From: a bacterium
Lineage (GTDB): Bacteria; Electryoneota; B3-LCP
Direction: 5' to 3'
Assembly: GCA_026394195.1 (NCBI GenBank)
Contig: JAPKYS010000010.1
Coordinates: forward strand, 94,262 to 158,261
Length of the DNA stretch: 64,000 bases
The position numbers were made by a program, and so were the translations under genes. The notes under the pieces are model-generated. The model was not told the DNA's origin. It saw only the letters and a program-made list of their open reading frames with translations, and ran no database searches. Every line of letters begins with the position of its first letter. Position 1 is the first letter of the stretch. Of this stretch, positions 50,248-58,976 are shown in pieces.

Positions 50248-51336
50248 CTATCTCCCCACACATATCCCAATCGCTTCCGCGGTTTTGACCAACTGTCCGT
50301 CGGGATCCACCAGTTTCTGACGCCCTACTGCTTCTTCCAACGGTACGCCGATGATTTTGGCGTTACGCAGCGCCACCATGTGCCCGAACTGTCCGCGTAC
50401 CACCATGTGAACGGCTTCAACACCGAAGCGAGTGGCTAACAGCCGGTCGAAGGTGCTGGGCTTGCCGCCCCGCTGGATATGCCCCAACACGGTAACCCGA
50501 GTTTCCATCTTCAGATTATTGCTGATCTCTCTGCCAACCAGATGACCGATGCCACCCAGCCGTTCCAGTCCGTGGGTTTCATCCGCAGTTTCGATGACGA
50601 CCCGTTGACCTCCAGCCGGAACGGCTCCTTCGGCGACTACGATGATCGAAAATTTTCTGCCTCTCTTGCGCCGACCGTCAATCAGCTTGAATATAGCATC
50701 CCAGGAAAAGGGAATCTCCGGGATCAGAATCACGTCCGCTCCACCGGCAATTCCAGATTCCAGGGCGATCCAACCGGCGTCGCGTCCCATCAGCTCTAAC
50801 ACCATGGCCCGGTGGTGGGATTCCGCAGTGGTGTGCAGCTTGTCGAGCGCTTCTGTAGCGGTCGTGATGGCCGTATCGAACCCGAAAGTCACTTCAGTGG
50901 CGGAAAGGTCGTTGTCGATCGTCTTGGGGACGCCGATCATCGGCGCGCCCATTTTATGCAGCTCGTGAGCGATGGTCAGGCTGCCATCCCCGCCGATGAC
51001 AATCAGAGCATCCACCTTTAACTCTTCCAGGCATTCCAGCAGGTCCTTCGATTTATCCTCATAGATCATCTTGCCGTTGATCTCGACAGGATATTTAAAT
51101 GGGTTGCCGCGATTGGAAGTCCCCAGGATGGTTCCGCCACGATAGAGCAGTCCCGCCACGTCGGGCAAATCCAATCTCCACGGTTCGCTGTGCTGCACCA
51201 GACCCTCAAAACCATCCGGAATGCCCCAGACGGTTGCGCCGTATTGCAGTTTTGCCGTTTTAACAGCCGCTCGGATGACCGAGTTCAACCCGGGTGCATC
51301 GCCCCCACCCGTCAGTATTGCGATATTGTGAAACAT
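50248..51336 (-). CDS. pfkA: 6-phosphofructokinase, group III (mixed-substrate) type
   Basis: A 362-residue glycolytic enzyme. GGGDAPGLN opens the phosphate-binding site. GGDGS (115-119) keeps the glycine expected for ATP use, while PKTIDND (137-143) has the lysine of PPi-dependent and group III enzymes where classical ATP enzymes have PGTIDND. The prediction is ATP dependence within group III, without classical allosteric control. MGRDAGWIA and HIQRGGKPSTFDR are the fructose-6-phosphate motifs. It lies 74 nt after the YrdC-type gene in the same direction. Confidence 0.93.
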   Translation of the reverse strand: MFHNIAILTGGGDAPGLNSVIRAAVKTAKLQYGATVWGIPDGFEGLVQHSEPWRLDLPDVAGLLYRGGTILGTSNRGNPFKYPVEINGKMIYEDKSKDLLECLEELKVDALIVIGGDGSLTIAHELHKMGAPMIGVPKTIDNDLSATEVTFGFDTAITTATEALDKLHTTAESHHRAMVLELMGRDAGWIALESGIAGGADVILIPEIPFSWDAIFKLIDGRRKRGRKFSIIVVAEGAVPAGGQRVVIETADETHGLERLGGIGHLVGREISNNLKMETRVTVLGHIQRGGKPSTFDRLLATRFGVEAVHMVVRGQFGHMVALRNAKIIGVPLEEAVGRQKLVDPDGQLVKTAEAIGICVGR

Positions 51337-51410
51337 GACCCGATCCCCGCTTGCTGATCCATGGAATTTGATTGGTTACGGACCTATTCGATGATTACCA
51401 AACCAATAGC

Positions 51411-52013
51411 CTAACCTTCGAATGCCCCTTTCCCCGGCCGCACCAGCACCGGTTCGTCATTGGTCAGGTCAATGATGGTCGAACGCTCATCGGGGAGGAT
51501 ACCCCCTTCAATCACGCAGCCCAATTGCTTACCCAATTGCAGATCGATATCCTCGGCTTCCAGAAAAAGACCGAATGGCTCGATCTCAGCGGTTGTGGCT
51601 AATATCGGTTCACCGAGTTCCCGCACCAGATCTTGGACGACCAGATTATCCGGCACACGCAAGCCGACTGTTCGCTGTCGGGTGAGCATTCGTTCTGGGA
51701 CTTCCCGGGTGGCGCTCAGAATGAAGGTGTAGGGTCCGGGTAGCAATCGCCGCATGACCTTGTACGCCGGATTCGAGACATGCGCATAAACAGCAATCCC
51801 CTTCAGGTCGGCGCAGAGCAGCGACATAGGGTGGAATTTGTCCGCCTTTTTTATCTGGTATAGCCTGGTGATGGCTTTCTTATCCGACAAGCGGCACCCC
51901 AGCGCGTAGACCGAGTCAGTCGGCATCGCGATGACTTCGCCGTTATTCAGCAACTCAACCACCTTGCGGATGAGTCGTGCTTGTGGATTCTGTGGATTGA
52001 TGCTTAAGATCAT
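51411..52013 (-). CDS. L-threonylcarbamoyladenylate synthase (YrdC/Sua5/TsaC family)
   Basis: A 200-residue single-domain YrdC protein: VIAMPTDSVYALGCRLSDKKAI, KKADKFHPMSLLCADL, LLPGPYTFIL and GLRVPDN. It makes threonylcarbamoyl-AMP for t6A37 of tRNA, or is the YciO paralogue, which differs in motif detail; the KKADKFHPMSLL form leans towards the YciO/TsaC2 side. A weak promoter (TTGAAT-N16-TATTTT, 52061-52088 on the minus strand) precedes it. Confidence 0.9.
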   Translation of the reverse strand: MILSINPQNPQARLIRKVVELLNNGEVIAMPTDSVYALGCRLSDKKAITRLYQIKKADKFHPMSLLCADLKGIAVYAHVSNPAYKVMRRLLPGPYTFILSATREVPERMLTRQRTVGLRVPDNLVVQDLVRELGEPILATTAEIEPFGLFLEAEDIDLQLGKQLGCVIEGGILPDERSTIIDLTNDEPVLVRPGKGAFEG

Positions 52014-52151
52014 CTCTCTTGTGTTCCGGCGCTTTTAGCTCCAGAGATATTTAGTTGGTTAAAATACGCTAAAACCCGTGGAATTCAAAGTACATTTGCC
52101 ATTTTGGGAAGGGATCGGTAAAATTTGATCAATCAATGAATTAAAATTCCC

Positions 52152-52180
52152 TTGACTTTGACGCAGATTCGTTTTACATT
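52152..52180 (+). promoter_or_regulatory. Sigma-70 promoter for tRNA-Leu (and serS)
   Basis: TTGACT (52152-52157), 17-bp spacer, TACATT (52175-52180); start of transcription would be about 7 nt before the tRNA. Confidence 0.7.
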
Positions 52181-52193
52181 GTTTCTGCACAAT

Positions 52194-52278
52194 GCCGGGG
52201 TGGTGAAATTGGTAGACGCAGGGGACTCAAAATCCCCCGATCCTTGGGATCATGCGGGTTCGATTCCCGCCCCCGGCA
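52194..52278 (+). tRNA. tRNA-Leu (anticodon CAA)
   Basis: An 85-nt class II tRNA. Acceptor GCCGGGG/CCCCGGC with discriminator A; anticodon stem GGGGA/TCCCC with loop CTCAAAA; long variable arm CGATCCTTGGGATCATG; T arm GCGGG-TTCGATT-CCCGC. CCA is not encoded. serS follows at 76 nt. Confidence 0.97.
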
Positions 52279-52353
52279 CACCTAACGGCTCCTCTGAGCC
52301 GTATTTCATATATGACGGTTTACCAACGATTCTCACACTGAGTTATCTAATCC

Positions 52354-53631
52354 ATGCTCGACCTGAAATTCATCCGCGAAAACGCCGACCAGGTGAAACG
52401 CGGAGTGCAAAATAAAAAAGAATCCGCCGATATCGACCAGATTCTGACACTGGATGAGGAACGCCGCGGCATTCTCGTCGAAGTCGAAAAGCTAAAAGCC
52501 ACCCGCAACCGCGTCTCCAAGGACATCGGAGAACAGGTTAAATCCGGAGGTGACCCTGCTGAACTGAAGGCTCAGATGCGCGAGGTATCACAGCAGATCC
52601 AGGATTTCGACCTACGGTTGAAGGACGTCGAGACCAATCTAACGTCTCTGCTGGAATGGGTCCCCAATATGCCGCATCCCTCCGTGCCGGTGGGATTAAC
52701 TGCTGAGGACAACCAGGTTTATCGCACCTGGGGCGAACCGCTAATAAGCGATTTCCCGCTGAAAGACCATCTGACTCTGGGCAAAGAGCTCGATATTCTG
52801 GATTTCGGTCGCGGATCCAAGATCACCGGTTCAGGGTTCCCGGTCTACAAAGGCAAAGGCGCGGCGCTGGAGCGCGCTCTGATCAACTTCATGCTGGATC
52901 AGCACACCCGACACCACGGCTACACCGAAATGTTCATCCCCTTTGTCGCCAATCGGGATTCCATGCGAGCGACCGGGCAGCTGCCCAAGCTGGAAGACGA
53001 CATGTACTACGTCAACCGCGATGAGCTTTTCCTGATTCCGACCGCAGAAGTGCCGTTGACCAACCTGCACCGCGATGAGATAATCCCCGAAGAGCAGTTG
53101 CCGATCTATTACACCGCCTACAGCGCCTGTTTCCGTAGAGAAGCAGGATCGTATGGCAGGGATACGCGCGGTTTCTTGCGCGTGCATCAGTTCAACAAGG
53201 TCGAACTGGTGAAGTTCGTGCATCCGGATAGCTCCTATGACGAGCTGGAAAAACTGCTGCTGGACGCCGAAAGCATCGTGCAGATGCTGGGTATTCACTA
53301 TCGCGTGCTGACGCTTTGCAGCGGCGACCTGTCCTTTTCTTCCGCCAAGACCTACGATATCGAAACCTGGGCTCCCGGCGAAGGTAAGTGGCTGGAAACC
53401 TCTTCCGTGTCCAATTTCGAGGATTTTCAGGCTCGCCGCGCCGCCATCCGCTACCGGGAAAAAGAGAGCGGAAAGGCCCGTTTTCTGCACACTCTGAATG
53501 GGTCAGGATTGGCTACTTCGCGGCTGATGGTTTCGCTGTTGGAAACGTTTCAGACGGATGAGGGTACAGTGCTGGTTCCGGAAGCGCTGCTGCCGTATTT
53601 GAATTTCAGGGTGATTGGAAGAGAATCTTGA
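52354..53631 (+). CDS. serS: Seryl-tRNA synthetase
   Basis: A 425-residue class II synthetase. The N-terminal antiparallel coiled coil (about 30-105) contacts the long arm of tRNA-Ser; motif 2 is FRREAGSYGRDTRGFLRVHQF-like (split here as FRREAGSYGRDT and RGFLRVHQF) and motif 3 is GSGLATSRLMVSLLE. The serine and ATP site residues TAEVPLTN are present. Length is normal. Probably co-transcribed with tRNA-Leu. Confidence 0.98.
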   Translation: MLDLKFIRENADQVKRGVQNKKESADIDQILTLDEERRGILVEVEKLKATRNRVSKDIGEQVKSGGDPAELKAQMREVSQQIQDFDLRLKDVETNLTSLLEWVPNMPHPSVPVGLTAEDNQVYRTWGEPLISDFPLKDHLTLGKELDILDFGRGSKITGSGFPVYKGKGAALERALINFMLDQHTRHHGYTEMFIPFVANRDSMRATGQLPKLEDDMYYVNRDELFLIPTAEVPLTNLHRDEIIPEEQLPIYYTAYSACFRREAGSYGRDTRGFLRVHQFNKVELVKFVHPDSSYDELEKLLLDAESIVQMLGIHYRVLTLCSGDLSFSSAKTYDIETWAPGEGKWLETSSVSNFEDFQARRAAIRYREKESGKARFLHTLNGSGLATSRLMVSLLETFQTDEGTVLVPEALLPYLNFRVIGRES

Positions 53632-53700
53632 CCGGTGTTGTCCAAAATCGGCCAAGACCATAATTTTGAGAATGGGGAATTCGTAATTTGTCCTGCTCTT

Positions 53701-53818
53701 ACCACCCGATTAAAATCGGGTGCTCGTCGACATCAAGTCGTTGAAACGACTGAAATAAAACATTAGCATTGGTTTTAACCAATTGATTTATACGAGCACC
53801 CGAATTTATTCGGGTGGC
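53701..53818. repeat. Structured repeat with 27-bp inverted ends
   Basis: CACCCGAT-TAAA-ATCGGGTG (53703-53722) followed by CTCGT, and ACGAG then CACCCGAA-TTTA-TTCGGGTG (53797-53816): near-identical ends in opposite orientation. Between them are GTCG-TTGAAA-CGAC and ATTGGTT-TT-AACCAAT. No frame of note. MITE-like or BIME-like; the rest of 53632-53929 shows nothing else. Confidence 0.75.
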
Positions 53819-53929
53819 TATGAATTCTCAGACAGACTTCTATGCAGGAATGCCTAAAAACTACTTTTAGGACAGCCCCTAATAATATCCCAATTATCGT
53901 TCTTGTATAAGTTCTTTCACGAGGTTCCC

Positions 53930-55861
53930 ATGCCCATGAACGTCGCTCAAAAATTAATTTCGGTACATCTTGTATCCGGAAAGATGATCCCGGGGCAGGA
54001 AATCGCCATCCGCGTAGACCAGACCTTCACGCAGGACGCTACCGGCACGCTGACCTACCTCGAATTTGAAGCCATGGGCGTTCCCCGCACGCAGGTGGAG
54101 CTTTCGGTCAGCTACGTCGATCACAACCTGCTGCAGACCGATTTCCGCAACGCCGACGACCACGTTTTCCTACAGACCTGCGCCGCCAAGTACGGCGTCG
54201 TCTTTTCGCGCCCTGGCAACGGCGTCTCACACCAGATTCATCTCGAACGTTTCGGCATCCCGGGCAAGACCTTGTTAGGTTCGGATTCGCACACTCCTAC
54301 AGCCGGAGCTTTAGGGATGCTGGCTATCGGTGTGGGCGGGCAGGACGTTGCCGTCGCCATGGCGGGTGAACCTTTCAACGTTGCCATGCCCAAAGTGATG
54401 GGCGTCAAGCTGACCGGCAAATTCCCACCGTGGATATCCGCCAAGGACGTCATCCTCGAGGTGTTGCGCCGTCACAGCGTCAAGGGCGGGGTGGGGAAGA
54501 TCATCGAATATTACGGTCCCGGCGTGGCGAGCCTTCAGGTGGGCGACCGAGCCGCCATCACCAACATGGGAGCCGAATTAGGAGCCACCACTTCGGTGTT
54601 CCCTTCCGATGCCAACACCCTGCGCTATCTGAAGGCTCAGGGTCGGGAAGACGGCTGGGTCGAACTGATCGCCGATCCCGACGCCAAATACGACGAATAC
54701 GACGAAATCGATCTGAACTCTCTGGAGCCGCTGATCGCCTGTCCGGTCTCTCCGGATAACGTCGTGCCGGTCAGGGAAATCGCCGGGAAGCCGGTGCGCC
54801 AGGTCATCATTGGATCGTCAGCCAACTCATCGCTGCGGGATCTGCTCATCGTGGCGCGAGTCATGGTGGGGCGGTCGGCGCACCCACAGGTCTCCTTCGA
54901 AATCAATCCAAGCAGCCAGCAGGTCTACGAAAACGTGGCTCAGATGGGCGGCGTGCAGACGTTAATTCGTTCCGGAGCGCGTATCCATCAGAGCGGCTGT
55001 CTGGGCTGCATCGGCATGGGGCAGGCGCCTGCCACCGGAACCATCTCTATGCGCACCTTTCCCCGCAACTTCCCCGGGCGATCCGGCACCGACAACGATC
55101 AGGTCTACCTCTGTTCTCCCGAAACCGCCGTTGCTTCCGCCATCAATGGATGCATCACCGACCCGCGGGAATTGGGAGCCTACCCCGATCCCGAACTGCC
55201 CGATCGCGAAATCATCAACGATCACCTGCTGGTCTATCCGCCTAAAGATCCGTCCGAGGTCGAAATCCTGCGCGGTCCCAATATCGTCCCCCTGGAAGAA
55301 CTCGATCCCATCCCTGATACTCTGACCTTGGAAATCCTCCTGAAGACCGACGATAACGTCAGCACCGATTCCATCCTGCCGGCGGGCAACGCCGTGCTCC
55401 CCTTGAGGTCGAACATCCCCGCCATCTCTGAATTCGCTTTTTCCCGCATCGATAAAACCTTTGCCGCCCGCGCCCGGAAGGTCAAGTATGGCATGGTGGT
55501 CGGAGGGGTCAACTACGGGCAGGGGTCGAGCCGGGAACATGCAGCGCTGGCGCCGCGCCATTTGGGAGTACGGGTGGTGCTGGTCAAGAGCTTCGCCCGC
55601 ATCCATCGTTCCAACCTGATCAACTTCGGCGTGCTGCCGCTGTCGTTCGTCAACCCGGACGATTACACCGCTCTGGACGTGAAGACGAAGCTGAAGCTGA
55701 AGAACCTGCGGGCGCAACTGAAGGCGGGCAACGAAATCAAGCTGGAAGATTCTAAAACCGGTAAGATCATCATCGGCAGACACAACCTCACCGACCGCGA
55801 ACTCAACCTGATCCTGGCGGGTGGGCTGATTAACGAGATTAAAGCGCGGAAAGCGCTTTAG
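53930..55861 (+). CDS. Aconitate hydratase
   Basis: About 643 residues from ATG 53930, preceded by GAGG at 5 nt. The iron-sulfur TCA-cycle enzyme converting citrate to isocitrate. Motifs: LLGSDSHTPTAGALGMLAIGVGG split across 120-145, the cluster cysteines in SGCLGCIGMG together with a third Cys near LQTCAAKYG, and the swivel-domain GGVNYGQGSSREHAALAPRHLG. It belongs to the short (about 640-residue) aconitase/3-isopropylmalate-dehydratase-like type rather than the 900-residue AcnA or AcnB. Single gene; no other TCA gene is adjacent. Confidence 0.94.
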   Translation: MPMNVAQKLISVHLVSGKMIPGQEIAIRVDQTFTQDATGTLTYLEFEAMGVPRTQVELSVSYVDHNLLQTDFRNADDHVFLQTCAAKYGVVFSRPGNGVSHQIHLERFGIPGKTLLGSDSHTPTAGALGMLAIGVGGQDVAVAMAGEPFNVAMPKVMGVKLTGKFPPWISAKDVILEVLRRHSVKGGVGKIIEYYGPGVASLQVGDRAAITNMGAELGATTSVFPSDANTLRYLKAQGREDGWVELIADPDAKYDEYDEIDLNSLEPLIACPVSPDNVVPVREIAGKPVRQVIIGSSANSSLRDLLIVARVMVGRSAHPQVSFEINPSSQQVYENVAQMGGVQTLIRSGARIHQSGCLGCIGMGQAPATGTISMRTFPRNFPGRSGTDNDQVYLCSPETAVASAINGCITDPRELGAYPDPELPDREIINDHLLVYPPKDPSEVEILRGPNIVPLEELDPIPDTLTLEILLKTDDNVSTDSILPAGNAVLPLRSNIPAISEFAFSRIDKTFAARARKVKYGMVVGGVNYGQGSSREHAALAPRHLGVRVVLVKSFARIHRSNLINFGVLPLSFVNPDDYTALDVKTKLKLKNLRAQLKAGNEIKLEDSKTGKIIIGRHNLTDRELNLILAGGLINEIKARKAL

Positions 55862-56351
55862 TGGCTGGTAGCTTGTTGCTGGTGGCTGGCAGGAAAAAAC
55901 AATTTGTCATTCCGGCGAAGTCCGGAATCAGACAAATTGCGGGAGCGTGGCGGTAGGGTTTTAGACTGGGGAGGACAGGCATTCCTGCCTGTCCCCACAA
56001 TGTCAGACACGAATGTCTGACCTCCCCGGAAGACAACGCGTGTCATTCCGGACGGCCCCGCAGGGGCGTGATCCCCAAAGGGGCAGGCCGGAATCCAGAA
56101 AAGCGTCCCGTAGGGACTGCCACAAAGTGGTCCCTTTGGGAAAGGAAATTAGCCCGGGAATTCATTCCCGGGGGGTTGGTCGAATCGTTTTCACCCGAAA
56201 ATGAATTTTCGGGCTGCATAGCTTCAGTCCTCTGAAGAGGACGCAATAGTAAAGGCGTGATGGAACACGCCTTGTTTTGTTAGGGGGGAAAATGAAGAAC
56301 CCACAGTAGAGCTGTGGGGCACCGGGCCAAGCCATGGAGCACAATGGCAGG
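55862..56351. repeat. Intergenic repeat-rich region
   Basis: No gene seen. It holds GTCATTCCGGCGAAGTCCGG (dispersed family also at 63539 and, diverged, 27821-27898), GGACAGGCA-TTCC-TGCCTGTCC (about 55975-55997), GTCAGACA-CGAA-TGTCTGAC (56000-56019), a GGCCCCGCAGGGGCG hairpin and CCACAAAGTGGTCCCTT (related to copies near 60490 and 63600). Confidence 0.7.
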
Positions 56352-57371
56352 TCACTTCTTTTCTGTGACTCTTTTCCAATGGTTTCCGTCGTACGTATAG
56401 ACTCCCTCATCATCAACTTTCACTCCATTGCCAGTCGCATCCATGAGGATCATCCCTTGTGTTCCTTTCTGAACATTAATACGTGTCCCTTTCCCGAAAT
56501 TGGGAAGGCACATGTTCCAACCCAATATCAAGAATTCTATTTGCCCTTCTGCAACGAGTGAGTTTGCTGGGCCGTTTGAAACGGATATATCTGTGCTGGA
56601 GTTAAATGGCCAAGGACGAAGTTTGACTTTTTCCGGGATCTGCCTCAAGTCATAAAGCGCTTCTGGAATGAACTCACCAAAGACCTCTGGCGAGATATTG
56701 GCAATTATTGGGGGCAGATATACCTTAGATTTCGGCTCCGTGACGAGACCCAGAACAAGCTTGCCATAAAGGTCTCTTCGCAGAACACACTTGGCAAACG
56801 ACGACTCGAGGGTCTGGCACGTATTCTTCCAGTCTGCCGTTACCCCTGCTGCAGAAAGTAAAGAATTGTGGTAGCCCTCATTCTCGGGGGACAAGATTCT
56901 GGCATATTTATTCGTTTCATCCTGGGGAATATCGGCATTTGATAGGAGTACTCTCGTTTCCTCAAATAAATACCACCGGCGGGCGTCTTGATCGAATAGT
57001 AGGCCCTTGGCTTCAGACAAATCATCCTTCAATGAAAAAAGTATTGCTCGGACGTTCGGAATGAGACGAACAGAGCCGATTGTATTTACCATTTCATATT
57101 TCATACTAATGTCCCAATCGATCATAAATGCTGGCGAAAGTAGCTTGCCCTCGACTTTGCTTGGCACTTTGACAGTGTCGTAGTGAATGCTAACTTCTCC
57201 TTCTCCAATTGATTGGAACCAACAACCAGTGAGAGGGTCTGGAGCCCCTTTGTTGTCATATCGCAGTGTGGAACCAGCACCGACCTGGCTATACGAGAGA
57301 TGAGGTATCGTTAAACATAGTAGTACTATGCTCAAGGAATACAGTCTCGTTTTCGTGCTTTCAGTTGACAT
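56352..57371 (-). CDS. Secreted protein, unknown function
   Basis: Not recognised. A 339-residue protein with a signal peptide (about 1-29, LYSLSIVLLCLTIPHLSYSQ), then a mixed alpha/beta sequence with five cysteines scattered in the mature chain (C50, the C185/C195-type pair and others by eye) and no sorting domain, lipobox or known motif. The final 40 residues (GTQGMILMDATGNGVKVDDEGVY) look like a small beta domain. First of four similarly oriented envelope genes with lower GC than the housekeeping genes. Confidence 0.75.
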   Translation of the reverse strand: MSTESTKTRLYSLSIVLLCLTIPHLSYSQVGAGSTLRYDNKGAPDPLTGCWFQSIGEGEVSIHYDTVKVPSKVEGKLLSPAFMIDWDISMKYEMVNTIGSVRLIPNVRAILFSLKDDLSEAKGLLFDQDARRWYLFEETRVLLSNADIPQDETNKYARILSPENEGYHNSLLSAAGVTADWKNTCQTLESSFAKCVLRRDLYGKLVLGLVTEPKSKVYLPPIIANISPEVFGEFIPEALYDLRQIPEKVKLRPWPFNSSTDISVSNGPANSLVAEGQIEFLILGWNMCLPNFGKGTRINVQKGTQGMILMDATGNGVKVDDEGVYTYDGNHWKRVTEKK

Positions 57372-57553
57372 TTTGTATCTCCATTCTTACATTCTCTATT
57401 TCCTGTGCTATTGGGCTTCAGCACCCGATAGCCTCCATTCACTTCATCACCTAAGTGGAGATATTCGGGTTAGTGGATTTAATTGTTAATCAACTTACCC
57501 ACAGCAGGGCTGTGGGGCACCTTGGCAGTGAGGCTTTAGGTACTCACCAAGAT

Positions 57554-57883
57554 TTAATCTATCTTTGTTGAATCTGGTTTGATCTCAATTTCTTCGAACT
57601 TAATTTTCAGTGAATCTGAAATTATACCGGAGGAATCAGCCATTATCTCAAGAGCTTTGGTTTCCTTTTTATCGCTTTTTGATTTATTTACTAATATAAT
57701 TACGATGAAGATTGCTACCATGACTCCTATTATCGCCATGCCGGTATCTTCCTTGAATGCGTTTTCTAATTCTCCAGACCGATCGCGATAGGCTTCGGCA
57801 GTTAAGGGTCCTAATCCGAACTGGAGTATCAATGCTAGAACAATACTAAGGGTAATGGATTTTCTGTTCAGCAAGCGTTTCAT
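57554..57883 (-). CDS. Small membrane protein with signal peptide, unknown
   Basis: A 109-residue protein: signal peptide 1-31 (ITLSIVLALILQFGLGPLTAEA), a short polar stretch, a second hydrophobic helix (about 49-65, MAIIGVMVAIFIVIILV) and an acidic, Lys-rich tail. Not recognised. The good ribosome-binding-site-like AGGAGA before the ATG and the neighbours support it as a real gene. Confidence 0.65.
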   Translation of the reverse strand: MKRLLNRKSITLSIVLALILQFGLGPLTAEAYRDRSGELENAFKEDTGMAIIGVMVAIFIVIILVNKSKSDKKETKALEIMADSSGIISDSLKIKFEEIEIKPDSTKID

Positions 57884-57952
57884 AGCATTCTCCTGTTAGA
57901 TCGCTTATTTGGTATTTAAGCAATGTCTTCTTAGCAACAAGTTGGAAAGCAA

Positions 57953-58834
57953 TTAGGGTATACTAATAGAAGATATTTTTGAAGAGATTTGCTTAGTTGC
58001 AATCTTCAGAGATGCGAGAGCAAAGGTGGTTTTCCCATGATGTTGGTTCCACATGACAACAGCCTTCTTTCCTTTCCAATAATAGTCAACTCTGTCCTTC
58101 CAGATAATCTCGTGTGTCTTTGTTGAAATTAGGTTCAAATCAATCTGCATATGCGTTTCTATATCTCGCGGAAAAGATCCCTCGAGTAGGCTTGCAAGAA
58201 TTTCCCCCGCGAAGGTTCCCATCAGTGTAAGAACTGGATTATGGGTTTCTTTGACGATAACTAAATCTACTCCAAATAAAGGTTCATGGATTCTGCTTTC
58301 TTCTTTCTTTTCCCCTGCTTTGTACCCTAGCCACCAACCTGTGACTACCAAGGGAACACCCAGAGCAATCTCTCGCCCCGTTTTGGTATCATAGTACGTA
58401 TAGAAATGATTCAACTGCCCCACTAGTAGAGCGTCTATATTTCGTTCTGCAAGGGTGTCTAACCAAGAGGAAGGAACCTGATTTGACTTATAAGGACTAA
58501 TTTGTACAGATTCATACAATTTTGTGGATTGTAGGTAATCAACTAAATACTTTGTTAATGCTGTGGTCAGATCACCGGAGAAATCTTTATTATAAGTATA
58601 ATCTCCCAAATCCTTAAAGCCACAATCCTTTCTAGCCTTTTTATATTGTTCAAGAGTCTCACGCCTATCCTCGATAATTGCAACTTGGATTCTGCCTTGT
58701 GGTTTCCTGCTTGGTGCAATCTGATCTGCTTTGTCAACCGTATAACGGATTTTTACGCCTGGTGTGCACCCAACGAGGGAAGATATTAGATACAGGGTCG
58801 TAATCCAAATAAATATCTTGTAGATATTCGGCAT
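57953..58834 (-). CDS. Putative lipoprotein, unknown
   Basis: A 293-residue protein with a lipoprotein signal (lipobox SLVGC, C23). The mature part starts with RIQVAIIEDRRET and contains LTKYLVDYLQSTKLYESVQIS and ERNIDALLVGQLNHFYTYYDT, a pattern like envelope lipoproteins that list an assembly-type Rossmann-like domain (compare YajG/LpoB-like folds; tentative). Outer-membrane or periplasmic location is expected. Second of the envelope group beside the beta-barrel gene. Confidence 0.75.
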   Translation of the reverse strand: MPNIYKIFIWITTLYLISSLVGCTPGVKIRYTVDKADQIAPSRKPQGRIQVAIIEDRRETLEQYKKARKDCGFKDLGDYTYNKDFSGDLTTALTKYLVDYLQSTKLYESVQISPYKSNQVPSSWLDTLAERNIDALLVGQLNHFYTYYDTKTGREIALGVPLVVTGWWLGYKAGEKKEESRIHEPLFGVDLVIVKETHNPVLTLMGTFAGEILASLLEGSFPRDIETHMQIDLNLISTKTHEIIWKDRVDYYWKGKKAVVMWNQHHGKTTFALASLKIATKQISSKISSISIP

Positions 58835-58976
58835 ATTTACTCCTCTTTTATCTGCTATCTACTTTTTTAAGGCTAATTCGTGATTTATTGTATCATTTGT
58901 ATACGTATAGTACAAGGTCTTCATGTTTAGACGTGATTCAAACTAAGCTAATATCCTATAATATATTAGAATGAAT

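Noticed and set aside
54962..55783. 273-codon minus-strand frame within the aconitase gene
   Set aside because: Antisense shadow of a strongly conserved gene; composition follows the codon structure of the sense strand.
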